From Chionoecetes opilio (taxonomy: Eukaryota; Arthropoda; Malacostraca; Decapoda; Majidae): DNA of 64,000 nt. Of the stretch, positions 32,458-44,340 are shown one piece after another. The translations under genes and the position numbers were made by a program. The notes below the pieces were generated by a model, which saw nothing but the letters and a program-made list of their open reading frames with translations, was not told the DNA's origin and ran no database searches. The stretch lies in contig JACEEZ010006409.1 of NCBI GenBank assembly GCA_016584305.1, positions 35,001 to 99,000 of the forward strand, read 5' to 3'. Each line of letters starts with the position of its first letter. Positions within the stretch are counted from its first letter, which is position 1.

Positions 32458-33125
32458 ATATCAATCATTGGGGGCATACGCCGGGGTGCGCGTCGCCTCG
32501 CCAACCCTACGACGCCACTCCCGGGGATCACCAAGCACGAGTCCATGCAGGCTCCCTTCCCATACCAAGCAGCTCTCAACAAGAAGCATCAACTTGCCCC
32601 GACCACAAGCCTTGTGGGCGCCCCCTTGTCCTGCTCCACGCCGGATTGTCTCTTACAGATACAACCCGATGGGAAGGATCGGTTTCAGGGTAGCTAACCA
32701 CATACCAATATACCACAAGTTGGCGCTGACGGACTATGCAGGTAATAGGCCTCGATTCAGTCTCACGGTGCAATCGCTGATTTGACACGTTATCTAAAAC
32801 TTTCCAAGAGCTCAATGTAAACGCTGCACGCATGAACAGACTACTGTTGCATCTAATAAGCCTCCAAACACCTGGACCTTGGTCTTAGCCGGGAGACATC
32901 AAGTCCCAAAGGCTTTGTCTCCTCGTGCAGCGCCTCGAGAGCCATCACCAGGACCCCCAACGACTCTGCAAAGATTACTGCATCATCGGCAAAAATAAGA
33001 TCAGTGATCTTGGCGTTGCCGAGGGATGCTCCACAATTACTTTGCCCAATACCCAGTCCATACAAGTGTTGAAAAGTGATGGGGCAAGAACGCACCCTTG
33101 CCTCACTCCTGTATTCACATTAAAA
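32458..33125 (-). mobile_element. RTE retrotransposon, decayed copy
   Basis: On the minus strand the pieces are VNTGVRQGCVLAPSLFNT (33120-33067), LIFADDAVIFAESLGVLVMA (about 33010-32950), then after a deletion DNVSNQRLHRETESR (32795) and the family's C-terminal tail to about 32464. It is the same family as 609-1796. Stops and frameshifts are frequent and the 5' end is missing. It sits inside a minisatellite. Confidence 0.75.
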
Positions 33126-33149
33126 AGCTGGATACACTTCATTACAAAT

Positions 33150-33400
33150 ATCATAGATAGATATATAGATTTTCCTTAAATCAACCTCCATAAATATTGC
33201 ATTTTTCTTTTCATACATAAGTAATATAGATTTTCCTTAAATCAACCTCCATAAATATTGCATTTTCCTTTCATGCATAAATAATATAGATTTTCCTTAA
33301 ATCAACCTCTATAAATATTGCATTTTCCTTTCATGCATAAATAATATAGATTTTCCTTGGTCATATTGCACAATAGATTTTCCTTTAAACTACTTTTTTT
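33150..33400. repeat. ATTTTCCTT minisatellite, right part
   Basis: Units of about 60 bp contain AGATTTTCCTTAAATCAACC and ATAAATATTGCATTTTCCTT, three to four copies. Confidence 0.8.
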
Positions 33401-33649
33401 TGTCTTTTTTTTTTTTTAAACGGACTTTTTCCTTTTCAATAATATGGATTTTCCTTGGACTTCACAGTAGGATGGTTAGAGATAGTAGAAGAAGAGGTAG
33501 AGGACAGGGGGGGATCAGAGGGAAGGTAGGAAGGGTGCAGTGGGGAGACAGATGGAGAAGGTGGGGAAGAGGAGGGGCAGGGGGGAAGTTGGCATAAGTT
33601 GGCAGGCAGCTGCTTGGTGTACTAATCATCAATATCATCACTATCACTG

Positions 33650-33833
33650 GGGGGTCACCACGCGTGAGTCCCCGTGCAGGCTCTCTTCCCATACCAAGCA
33701 ACTCTCGACAGAAAACATCAACCTGCTTCAGCGTGGTCACTGTTGATATTTTCTGTCGAGATCGTGCGAGTGGTGTAGTAAGGTGGGCGAGGCGACCGCC
33801 CACCGTTGTATGCCCCCAATGATTGATTGATTG
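33650..33833. mobile_element. Two RTE 3' fragments in inverted orientation
   Basis: 33650-33735 is RTE tail on the minus strand and 33745-33833 is RTE tail on the plus strand, ending in TGATTGATTGATTG. CGACAGAAAACATCAAC (33706-33722) and GTTGATATTTTCTGTCG (33743-33759) form a near-perfect inverted pair at the centre. The plus-strand tail abuts the stop of the unknown exon at 33837. Confidence 0.65.
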
Positions 33834-33836
33834 ATA

Positions 33837-34384
33837 TTAATGATCGCTGGGATGCCTCCGTTGAAGATGGTTGGTGACGGTGATCGCCTCAAAGGCACCC
33901 TTACCTTCTTCAACAAGTTCATTGAAATTTCTGGCAATGTCTGCCCCAATAACCTTACAAGAATCTAGACTCTTGTTTAGGTTATTGAAGAAGGCAGACA
34001 CTGCCACAGAGGCATCCTTGGTACACCTACCAGCTGCCTGCCATTCCAACCGTAGCTGCCTGCAATCCTACCGCAGCTGCCAGCCTGGCCTCCTCCACCC
34101 TCATCTGCATCTGGTGCAGTTCATCCCCCCTCTGGGAGATATCACCTAGTATCTCCGCGTCCTTCCCTACCCTCTTAGATGTCTTGGGTGTAGGGCGTGG
34201 CCGTGATGTGGGGGTTTGGGAAGGAGGGACAGAACGTGAAGAATTAGAAGTTGAAAGTTGAAGGTCTGCAGGAGACAGAAAAGAAAAGGTTGAGAGGTGT
34301 AGAGGACGAGGAGAGAAAGGAGAAGGGACAGAGGAATCTTGAGAGGGAGGAGGGCTGTCCAGGGACCTTTCTTCAATATCTGCA
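33837..34384 (-). CDS. Unidentified exon-like ORF, Pro/Ser-rich plus coiled coil
   Basis: On the minus strand a good acceptor (TTATCACTTGCAG) is followed by an open frame: EERSLDSPPPSQDSSVPSPF, a long Ser/Pro/Thr-rich stretch, then a helix (EILGDISQRGDELHQMQMRV, EEARLAAAVGLQAATVG) to a TAG near 34035. After a one-base shift, KDASVAVSAFFNNLNKSLDS and NFNELVEEGKGAFEAI run to TAA at 33837. It has real coding character and resembles in style the last exon at 5682, the C-terminal half of Myb/SANT or MADF transposon companions, but I do not recognise it. No upstream exon was found. The frameshift suggests decay or an assembly error. Confidence 0.4.
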
Positions 34385-36732
34385 AGTGATAAGAGAAAGT
34401 TTTAAAATAAAAATATACATTTTTCTGAAGACAGTGCATTGCCTTCCTGTGGCACACCTATTCAGTGCATTAATTACCGAATAATATTGAATATTTCTAT
34501 CCTGAAAATAGGGATAATGTGAGCATTGAGAGAAATCTGAAAACAGAAAATCATTTGAGCAATGGTCAGAAGTGTTGTGCAGTATAGGTATAATTTTCTT
34601 ATTCTTACCTTCTTATCTAATTGTGAAATTATACGGTACTTTGATCTCAATGTGGTGGTTACAACAGTTCATGCATTGTTCATTCCTACAAGACAACATT
34701 GTTGACTCCAGCTCTTTTGCTCTGCCAACCTAAGTATTTTACTGTGGTGTCCTCCCACTCTGCAGAAAGCCTTCCTCATATACCCAGAACATAAACGTGC
34801 ATGTTTTGTTTTTGACAACTACCACAACTACTCAATAATTTATTGCACTATATTTCATGCACTAGTTTCTTTCACTGTACATACATTTTTTTAGTTTCCT
34901 TCTTTTTTGCAGCTACTGAATCATATATTTGTTTGAGCATTTTAAGCATTTAAAATATATTTTTATAATGATTGTCTTTTAATTTTCGTCGTATTAAGGA
35001 GCGATTAATTTATATTGACTTTCTTTAATATTTTAGTTCTATTTTTTTTCTCCTATGTATTGATTTAAACATTGTCTGGTCGCTGGAACCACTCAAAATT
35101 TACCATCTTTGCAACATTTCAGTAAGTTAATGCTTTTAATTTTCCTACGAATATCCTCTCTTTTCCCTATATTATGAGAACTATTACCCTCCCCTAACCA
35201 GCTTATAACACCCAAATATTTCCAACATTGTCATCATTTGCAACATTTTTTCATTAGCACATTTACATTTTCACAAATATTTAGTCACTATAAACAAACA
35301 CGAATTTTTTCCAATCATTTTCCTTTTTTTCTGTACTCGTATTCAACCAAACTATTCCCTCGCATAAACAGCTCGCAGCACCCCTCGTGTTTCCACCATT
35401 TCACATCATTTGCAGCATTTCTCCCCCCCCCTAACACAATCGTCATTATCGTCATTACTATTATCATTACCATTAGCATTATCATTTTCCGAAAGCCGCA
35501 CACTGAGTGGTCGCGAGCCGCGCAATGAATACCACTAGAGTCGTTGGTGGTGGTGGTGGGGATGTGAGTGGAGAAACGGGGTTGGGTTGTGTTGATGGAG
35601 TAGGGGGTGGGGGTTGGTGATGCAGAAAGGGGAAGAGGTAGGGATGAAGGCTGGCTTAACTGTTTTCATCGTTACGATAGACATACCACGATCACGATAG
35701 TGTCACGAAGCAGCTACCTAGATAACGATAGCGTCACGTCAGATTTATGATAGCGCTGCGTTGGATACAAAAATCGGCGAGCTTCCCGATTTTTAGTGCA
35801 TGCACTAACTTTTCGTGGCTTCGGCCGAGTGCGTCAAGATCGATCACGATAGACCCATAATCAAGACCATGATGGCGGTGCGCATTGCATTGTTGGCGTT
35901 ATCGTGGTTCCGTTATGAAATGTGTGAAGGGGCTCATAGTGACAGACAGAGACATACGGAGATGGGTGGGGAAGCTGGAGAGGACATTATTCTGCAGCGG
36001 ACGAACCAATGCATGTGTTGTACCATAAAGGTGATAATGATAATACAAAGGAATACAAAGGAAGAACAGTCAGCAATAACCCTACTGGGCCAAACGAGGC
36101 TGCTTGTGTGACTACTTTCTACCACGATAGTTTTAACGTGTTGGAGGTAAAATAATAGCAAAGTTGAAGGCTCGTCTTTAAGGATGGTGATGGTGGTGGT
36201 GATGGTGGTAGTGGTAGTGATGATGATTCAACTAACGTGTCAATGGACGAAATGTAGTGAGAAAAATCGAAGACATTACAAAAAGTATCCATTTCGGTAA
36301 CTTCTTTAATTCTCCTTCCCTTCCCTCCCTCTTTCCTTGCTTCAGCTTCACTTCACTTCCTCTTCCCTTTCTCTCTCTTCCTGCGGCCTTGCCATTACGC
36401 CCTTCACCAACATTCCCTGTGGCTCCAGAGTGGCCTTTTAGGAGCCTCGCCTCAGGGGGCACTCTGGGTGTTTTTTAGGGGGGCTACGGGGTGTTGGGGC
36501 TTCAAAGTGTTGGTTGGCACTGTTGGGGTTTGCTGTGGGGACAGGTTTGGGTTGTTATTATGAATATTGTCATGGTTGTCTGTGTTCCTGTTGCTTGTGT
36601 CGCCGTTAATGCTGCTGTTTTATGTCGTCTTCGTTCTCATTATCCACTTCGTCCTCGGCTGTTTTTCTCATTTTTATTCTTTCATTCTTGTCACCTTTAA
36701 AGTGCTATATCTGTGTATTTGCCCTTCGTTGA
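34385..36732. other. 2.3 kb without a supported gene
   Basis: AT-rich to 35430, then ATC-rich (35440-35490) and a mixed region with (GATGGTGGT)-like repeats at 36183-36232. A 98-codon ORF at 35815-36111 and its minus-strand shadow have no recognisable motif. Confidence 0.35.
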
Positions 36733-37156
<424 letters not shown>

Positions 37157-37812
37157 TCGTCGTTTTCATTCGATGGAATCATAAACAATTGCTCCTTTCC
37201 CATATATTTTCGTTCTTCACTACATAACCTTTTCCTTGTCATTCCATTCCCTTCATTCCCCCGTTCACATCCTACACCTGAGAATCCTATTTCTCTTCCC
37301 TTCCTTTTCCTTCACATACCCTTTGTTTTTTCACCTTTTCCCTTTAATTTCTTCTTCGTTAAAAAAAATCTGTCGGTGGCTGTCTTTCCTACTGTGGGTG
37401 TGCTCTCTGTCGGTACCTTAGCTAAGGGTCAATATTGATTAAGAGTTTATGCAATTACGACCTCTATGATTCTCTCTACGCAGCGACTGAGAGAGCGTAA
37501 ATATTCATGTTGAGATTTACTTACGAATTTTCATTACGATGTGATTTTCGAGACTATATTTTTCGGAGCTTAAATAATAACGGTGATATATAAGTACGGA
37601 TTGTCAGTATTTTTAATTTGCAAGTATTTCTTTCGCTCTCAAAAAAGATTTGTTAATGGTGGATATAAAGTTTTTTTTTTATATTCTCAAGTTTATTTCT
37701 TTGCATTTATTTCAGTCTTGCTTTTGTGTCTCATCTTTCGTCAAATCACATCTTTATCAAAATACCCGTTCCTTTGCTTCCTGTGTACCTTTTTTAAATA
37801 TGTTTTGCTCCC

Positions 37813-37815
<3 letters not shown>
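37157..37815. other. T-rich stretch, no gene seen
   Basis: Low-complexity, T-rich DNA between the CT and GT repeats. No supported feature. Confidence 0.35.
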
Positions 37816-37854
<39 letters not shown>

Positions 37855-37874
37855 TGTGTGCGTGCGTGCGTGCG
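37816..37874. repeat. (GT)n microsatellite
   Basis: GT run ending in CGTGCGTGCG. The RT frame of Gypsy B runs into it on the minus strand and ends there, so the repeat marks the truncation point of that element. Confidence 0.95.
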
Positions 37875-37879
37875 GGCAA

Positions 37880-39162
37880 TCGTCCATCCAGACGAATGAC
37901 CGGTGAGAGCTGAGCAGGTCCGTAAGAGGAGCAGAGACCTGGGCGAAGTTACGGCAAAACCGACGGTAGTATCCCGCCCTGCCAATAAATTGCATTAGCT
38001 CCTTCTTATTGTTTGGAACAGGATAGTGCTGGATAGCCTCCCCCTTGGCTGTGATAGGAGCTAGTTTGCCTTCGCCCACAACATGCCCTAAGAAGGTTTC
38101 TCGAGCATGGCCAAACTCGCTTTTGGCCAAATTCACGGTGAGCTTGGCCTCCTGCAGCCTCGCGATGTGGTCCCCCCAAGTGTCACTCCAAACCACCAGA
38201 TCGTCCAGGTACACCCGGACGCCAGGCAGGTCTGTAGTTAGGTGGTTCATCAACCTCTGGAAGGTCGCGGGGGCATTCCGTATCCCGAAGGGCAAGACGA
38301 CAAACTCCTAGAGGCCAAATGGAGTGACAAAGGCTGGGATAGGCTGTGCACGTTTGGTCAATGGCACCTGATAGTATCCCTGAATAAGGTCGAGCTTGGT
38401 CATGTAACGTGTTGGGCCCACATCGTCGATGATGTCATCCATCCGGGGTAGAGGGAAGGCATCGGGTCGAGTGGTCTTATTTACTTTCCTGTAGTCGACG
38501 CAGAGGCAAAAGCTCCCACCAGCCTTGGGAACAAGCACTACGGGGGAGGCCCAGGGACTCATGCCGGGACGGATGAGGCCCTGCTGCTGTAGACGCTCTA
38601 CCTCTTTCCTCAGAAATTCCTTTTTCTGAGCGCTGAGGCGGTAAGGGGCCTGGCGAATGAGTGCGGCTCCTTGGACGACCACATCATGGGGAAGCAATGG
38701 GCAGAGACGAGGAACATCCCTGAAGAGACCCTGGTGGTCTTGCAGAAGATGCTTAATATCGCCTGCCTGGGCAGGGGACAGATGCTTTAATTTACTATCT
38801 AGTTTACAAAAGACATCAGAATTGCACAACTTTGAACCAACGAATGGAGAAGGATCATTCTCACATTCTTCTTCAATCACATTAATGTTCACCAGTATTA
38901 CCTTTTCTATACCATCTGGTTGCGATTGGTCACGTGAGAGGAATTTTTTCAATAAATTTACATGAACAAGGCGCTTCTTCTTACGCCTCTCTGGGGTTCC
39001 AATTATGTAGTTTACATCATTAATCTTTTCCAACACTCGATAGGGGCCATAATACTTCGACTGCAAAGGATGCTTTGGTAAGGGTAATAGAGCTAACACC
39101 TGGTCGCCTACCTGAAAGGTGCGCATCATTGCATTCTGAGACTTATCAAAGTGATCTTTCAT
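37880..39162 (-). pseudogene. Gypsy B integrase C-terminus and reverse transcriptase
   Basis: The frame 39162-38308 gives the integrase end (YYGPYRVLEKINDVNYIIGT, HVNLLKKFLSRDQ), a linker, then RT: HDVVVQGAALIRQAPYRLSA, GMSPWASPVVLVPKAGGSF, CVDYRKVNKTTRPDAFPLPR and YMTKLDLIQGYYQVPL. After one in-frame stop (near 38311) the next frame (38295 on) gives MPFGIRNAPATFQRLMNH and RVYLDDLVVWSDTW, the catalytic YLDD near 38205, then FLGHVVGEGKLAP and FIGRAGYYRRF. The first Asp (KLDLIQGYY) and the YLDD pair are intact. The protein stops making sense at the GT repeat. Confidence 0.85.
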
Positions 39163-39520
39163 TCGTTATTGAGCTTTACTGCTTTTATTGCTTTTAGGTG
39201 GGAGTGGGCAGGTCTAATGGCACTTAACTGTTTATCATGAAAATTTGTAGCGTAAGCAGCAACAGGGGTAATATTTTCCTCCCACAACCAAGATTCCTTC
39301 AAGACTTTCAGTGGTCCCCTAACCTCATGACCATATATCAGCTGAAATGGGGTGAAACCCAGACTTTCTTGAACACTATCCCTAACAGAAAATAATAAGA
39401 GATGAATTCCCTCTTCCCAGTCCTTTCCCGTCTTAAAAAAAAAGGCTTTAAGCATAGTCTTAAGAGTTTTATGGAACTTTCCAAGGGCTCCCTGACTTTG
39501 GGGGTGAAAAATACTGGACT
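39159..39520 (-). pseudogene. Gypsy B integrase core, part after the insertion
   Basis: Directly after the TTAA border the minus strand reads SSIFHPQSQGALGKFHKTLK, MLKAFFFKTGKDWEEGIHLL and GFTPFQLIYGHEVRGPLKVL. In relatives the motif is SQGALERFH; the catalytic Glu is Gly here (GGA). The fragment overlaps the next frame (39162) by a few bases, showing a frameshift. YGHEVRGPLKVLKESW is typical of the integrase C-terminal part in this group. Confidence 0.75.
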
Positions 39521-39728
39521 TAAAGGGGGCGTTTCCACTTTTTGGTCAACATTTTCGTAGTGAGCTGAAATTTTTACACAATAAGCTAGGTAATAGCATG
39601 ATATATGTGATAAAGTTTGAAGATGATAGCAGCAGAAGTTTTTGCATAATAACTTTTTTTACAAAAATCCGTCAATTTTTGGAGCATTTTTTAAACGACA
39701 CTATTTTACTATTCTTAGTTGTATTATA

Positions 39729-40483
39729 CAGGGTGTAACACGAGTTTCTGCAAATATTGATACAGGTGAAAGAACATGTAATGCTACGCACAAAATAGTC
39801 TATAACCATATGCTTTTTGAAGCTTCCTTTAGACGTTAGATGAAGTTAGAAAAATTAGTGCGGCCAGTAATTTCACCATGGCAGGCGGTTGCCGCTCGGT
39901 GACATTTTGAATGATTTAATCATAATGTTTACTAGTAATGGAGCATTACATTATCTTATAACAACACAATTGGTATTAATGGACATGTAATTGCTAAATA
40001 AGCAGTATATGAGAACAGCAGGGCTGTAATAAACAATACTGTAAAAGGCTAAGTGGCAACGCGTCGGGGCGGGGGAGGAAGGAGGGACTAGGCTGCGAGG
40101 CCTCACGCCGATCAGCTGAGTCACGTGTTCCATCCTACCCCTCCCTGACACAATGCCATGTAGCCTTTTACAGTATTGTTTATTACAGCCCTGCTGTTCT
40201 CATGTACTGCTTATTTAGTAATAACATGTCCATTAATACCAATTGTGTTCTTATAAGATAATGTAATGCTCCATTACTAGTAAACATTATGATTAAATCA
40301 TTCAAAATGTCACCGAGCGGCAACCGCCTGCCATGGTGAAATTACTGGCCGCGCTAATTTTTCTAACTTCATCTCACGTCTAAAGGAAGCTTCAAAAAGC
40401 ATATGGTTATAGAATATTTTGTGCTTAGAATTACATGTTCTTTCACCTGTATCAATATTTGCAGAAACTCGTGTTACACCCTG
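39729..40483. mobile_element. 755-bp foldback element with 331-bp arms, TA-flanked
   Basis: The left arm 39729-40059 is the reverse complement of 40152-40483 with few mismatches. The ends read CAGGGTGTAACACGAG, and TA lies outside each (39727-39728, 40484-40485), as in Tc1/mariner-type elements. The loop is only about 92 bp and GC-rich. No coding capacity. It sits within the TTAA element, so it is the youngest or an internal part of it. As single strand or RNA it would form a very stable hairpin. Confidence 0.85.
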
Positions 40484-40558
40484 TATATTTTTTGTTTGTC
40501 TAGTACTAAATTTGATCCCTGAACTAAATCCTCACGATAGTTTTTTTAGATAGCTTCA

Positions 40559-40726
<168 letters not shown>

Positions 40727-41190
40727 TAAAAATTGGTAAAAAAATTGTTTTAAATTCTATGTTTTTGCTCTAGTAATGGTTATTTTTTTACTTAGAATTA
40801 TTTAGCTTCGTGAGATTTTAGTCCTTTCATTGTTGTTTTAGGTGCAGCAAAACATTTTGAAATAGGTTCATTATTTTTTTTGGAGTGTATTTTTTTTATA
40901 AAAAAAACTTTGTTTTGAGTATTCGGCCTTTTCCCAAAAAATTCATTGGTAGGTAATCATTTTTTTCCCCTTTTTTGTTCATGTTTATTTTACATCATGT
41001 ACATCTATTTGAGAGCATTTTGGCACCTGGTCCCTGGTCTTTCTGGTTGAAAGATACTTCGATTGAAGATGGTGTGCTAACACGTCAAGAAGGGGTCGAC
41101 GAGCAGCGGGGGGGGGGGGGTCCAACATGGTCTATTTTTATAAATGAAATATTTTTTACCGTAGTCTAAAAAAAATTGGAAACGCCCCCC

Positions 41191-41904
41191 TTAACCTGTT
41201 GAACCCCCAGGGTACTCAGAACCTGCTGAAACATCCTAGAAGTGAAATTATATCCCTGGTTTGACTGCACAATGGCAGGTAGTCCAACCTGAATAAAGAA
41301 TTTGATCAGGGCCCTGACAACATTTTTGGTATGGATGCTGTGGAGAGGAATGGTCTCCGGATAGCGGGTGGCCACATCCATTATGGTGAGCAAATACTGG
41401 TGCCCCCGTTTACTCATAGGTAAGGGACCAACACAATCAATGGTAACTTTACGGAAGGGTTCCTCCATGACAGGTATTGGTCTAAGAGGAGCGGGTTTCA
41501 TTCCTGTGCCAGATTGAACAGTTGCTTGACAGACCGGACATGTATGTACAAATGTAAGAGCTCACATCTTTTTTTAACTTAGGCCAAAAGAAATAGGATA
41601 GTACCTTCTGGTAGGTCCTGCGTACTCCCAGGTGACCACCAGCCCCGTCATGTGCTATTCCCAAAATCTCCTGCCTTAGAGGCTTATGAACGACAATCTG
41701 ATGAACTATCTCCCATGTGTGACTTGATGGAACGTTTAAGGGTCTGAACTTACGCATCAACACACCCGACGTGAGATAAAAACAATTTGAGGGCTCATCA
41801 GCGCCCTCAAGCTGATAACCAAAATAAACTTCCAGCTCAGGGTCACGAGACTGTTCATGAATAATTTTTTCAATGGTTATGGGAGTGTCACCAAAAGTTA
41901 ACAA
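41191..41904 (-). pseudogene. Gypsy B integrase zinc finger and core, part before the insertion
   Basis: The frame 41904-41482 reads the linker and the HHCC finger (AHDGAGGHLGVRRTYQKVLS, FFWPKLKKDVSSYI); a one-base shift hides the two Cys (CPVCQ in the next frame). The frame 41501-41166 reads PVMEEPFRKVTIDCVGPLPM with the first catalytic Asp, ATRYPETIPL, and IVQSNQGYNFTSRMFQ. The second catalytic residue, Asp in QSDQGSNF of relatives, is Asn here. The ORF then meets the insertion at 41190. Confidence 0.8.
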
Positions 41905-41920
41905 TTCAGGCCTGGAACTA

Positions 41921-42872
41921 CTAGGTGGACGGGTAGCAGTGGCATAGTAAAAAAAATTCGCATGTAAAATCCTCTGTCAGGGTATCAGACCCGCCATGAG
42001 GTTGGTCGACAAGGTCAGGTGTAGGATTACAGTTTTTCTCAGTAACGGCCGGTGCCTCTGCAAAGGTTTTGCTCATGCTACGAGTGACAACATATGCCGG
42101 GAACAGTTGCGGGTGGTTCTGCTCTAGTTCCCGAGTGTTATTTTCTAGCGTGGGTACAGCCGATACAATAGAGCTAGGAGTCACCTGGGTGCCAGCAAGA
42201 TCATGACCAATAAGAATAGAAACAGTAGTGACCGGGAGGCTGTCTACTACTGCTAAAGTGACTTGACACGAGACAAAAGCACAATCAAGATACACGGCGC
42301 ACAGAGGATATCGGGCAGCTCCTGGTAAACCGGACACAATTACAGTCTCACCTGTATAGCAATCAAAGTAGGAACAGCCTTCTTCAGAATGCACGAAAGG
42401 TAGGAACAGCCTTCTTCAGAATGCACGAAAGGTCAGAGCCGGTGTCGGGCAAAATAATGACAGGGGTAGGGTGTTGACACGAGTCATTAACAGCTACTCT
42501 GCCTTCCGAGCAAAAAGGCTTGAAAGAGGGAGGCACATCAAGGGGACGACTCCAAGGTTGATAGGGCCCCAAAACAAGCACATCACTCACCTGGGAATCA
42601 GACCTCACCCCTGGTTTTGAGAGAACGCTGGCGTGAAGAACAGTCCGGCCGTGGCTAGAGGAGCGGGATCTCCTGGGCCGCTTCCTACAAAAGTCAATAT
42701 GATGGTCAGGGCTCTTGCAATAACTGCAGATGCCGGTCCTCCTCTCTCCAGGGTTTACCGTGGCTCTCCTCTCCCCACCAGCGCGCTCACCAACAATCAC
42801 CGAGTCCCCCCAGAAAGATAAGCTAATTGGGAAAGGACTGGTTCCAGGGCTGATTTCTGCGAAACGAGTCAA
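41921..42872 (-). pseudogene. Gypsy B zinc knuckle and aspartic protease
   Basis: The frame 42872-42384 contains CSYCKSPDHHIDFC, a perfect C-X2-C-X4-H-X4-C knuckle, then a basic linker and PVIILPDTGSDLSCIL, the D-T-G-S active site of a retroviral-type aspartic protease. The frame breaks in a 32-bp tandem duplication (42369-42432). The next frame (42394-41921) continues with FVSCQVTLAVVDSLPVTTVS and ILIGHDLAGTQV, the second protease motif. It would process the gag-pol polyprotein. Confidence 0.8.
42369..42432. repeat. 32-bp tandem duplication in the protease
   Basis: Two identical units begin TAGGAACAGCCTTCTTCAGA and end ACGAAAGG (42369-42400, 42401-42432). Thirty-two is not a multiple of three, so the duplication breaks the frame; at least one more base change is needed to explain the present frames. 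Confidence 0.9.
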
Positions 42873-43037
42873 TATTAGTTAACGAGAAATGATCAGCCGC
42901 AGGCCCTGCCTCCACCAAGGAACGCAACTCTCGCTCATCCAAGTGGGGCCTCACCTTGGGGGAAAGGCAGGACTGAACCTCCTCCATGACAATAAGCTCT
43001 TAGAGCTTATTGTAAACGCAAGAGTCCAGCGAGCTTT

Positions 43038-43586
43038 CTACCCAACGCCAGCAGAGCAGTTCCTTTTGCCGAAAAAACTCCACATATGTTTGGCTGGAAA
43101 TTTTTGGTAACGGTGGAACTGCTGCCGATACGCCTCAGGAACCTTCCTGTAAGCGTTTAGGACCACCTTTCTAACCCGATCATAATCAAAAGACAAAGTG
43201 TCGTCAAGACTAGTAAAAACCTTCTGCCCCCTTTCCACAAAAGAGCTTTGGACTAATAACACCCACTTATCTTTAAGCCAATTAAGAAGGGCAGCTGTTC
43301 TCTCAAAGTGATTGTAAAACTCCTCAGGTTCTTCCTCACTCAACTTAGGGACAAAATGCATGGCCATTCCTATTTTAAAGCTGGACTCGTGCTCACCAGC
43401 AGACTGCACATAGCCTTGGCTGAGTCTGAGGTGTTCATTCTGGGCCTTTAGTAACTCCACTTGGAGCCTACGGTCCTCCAACTCTAACTGTTTGAGCGCA
43501 AGGAAGTCTTGAGGGTAACCCAGAACAGCCAGTTGCTCTTCCATTATGTTTGTCCAGGACAAATATAATGGCAATGGAGAAAACAC
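43038..43586 (-). pseudogene. Gypsy B gag, N-terminal part
   Basis: An open frame of 182 codons runs on the minus strand; the likely start is the Met of MEEQLAVLGYPQDFL at 43544. It includes a charged helix (LKQLELEDRRLQVELLKAQN), then the capsid-like HFVPKLSEEEPEEFYNHFER, TAALLNWLKDKWVLLVQSSF, and VVLNAYRKVPEAYRQQFHRY. KL-e-e-e-pe-FYnHFE and AYr-vPEAYRQ-FR are conserved in gag of this group. The frame ends near 43040; sequence to 42873 holds the rest out of frame. Confidence 0.7.
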
Positions 43587-44340
43587 AGCAGAAGATAAGC
43601 TAGCTAGCTAATAGAGGTAAAATATCACAACACACTCACCACACTATTTAAGAGGCCCAGAGACCTAACAGCTGTGGGGCCGGGGTGACACACAGACCGA
43701 GCAGGGTACATGGTGGGTAGTCACACTGAGTAAAATGCATATTATAAATAGCCAAGCAGAAATGTTTGTCTAAAATCCAGGACATGTGGTGACGGCAGAC
43801 TGGACAGAGATGAATTACAAAACAAGATAAGGATTACACGACTATGCGTAAATCGTAAATAGTTAACACCGTAAGTAACCCGGACAGGCCCCTATACTTG
43901 TTACAACTATGAGCCTGTGGGCCAACTGGTCGTAGGGTACTATAAGTAGTAACAACATATATAATAACTACCCTGCTTGTAAAGGCGGGCAGATGAAACA
44001 GTTCCTTGGCCGTAACTTTAATTATTGTATGGTAGTTTAACACAGTTGATACGTCCACAAACAAATTACTCCTGCCAGGTAAGTAAACACCGATCACACG
44101 TCCACAAACAAATAACTCCTGCCGAGTGGAGAAGTGCCCTAAAGGACGACACGACTCATCCTAATCCCTAACACAGGAACACACCGACCTGGAAGCCACA
44201 TCGGGCTTACACGAAGACGAGGTAACCAAGCTGCCGAGACCCGCTCTGGGGAGAGGCTAACAGCAAAGAGCTGTTACCCGCGGCCGCCACTCATCCATTC
44301 CCGAGATCAGGTGAGGGTTGGTTGCCAATCCTCACCAAAT
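43587..44340 (-). other. Probable 5' leader and LTR of Gypsy B
   Basis: The minus strand has GGGGCCTGTCCGGGTTA at about 43891-43875, which resembles sequence next to the primer-binding site of LTR elements, about 350 bp before the gag start. Further upstream a unit of about 48 bp (CGTCCACAAACAAAT-ACTCC) is present twice (44050 and 44098), as LTR promoter repeats often are. No second LTR exists for comparison. Confidence 0.3.
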
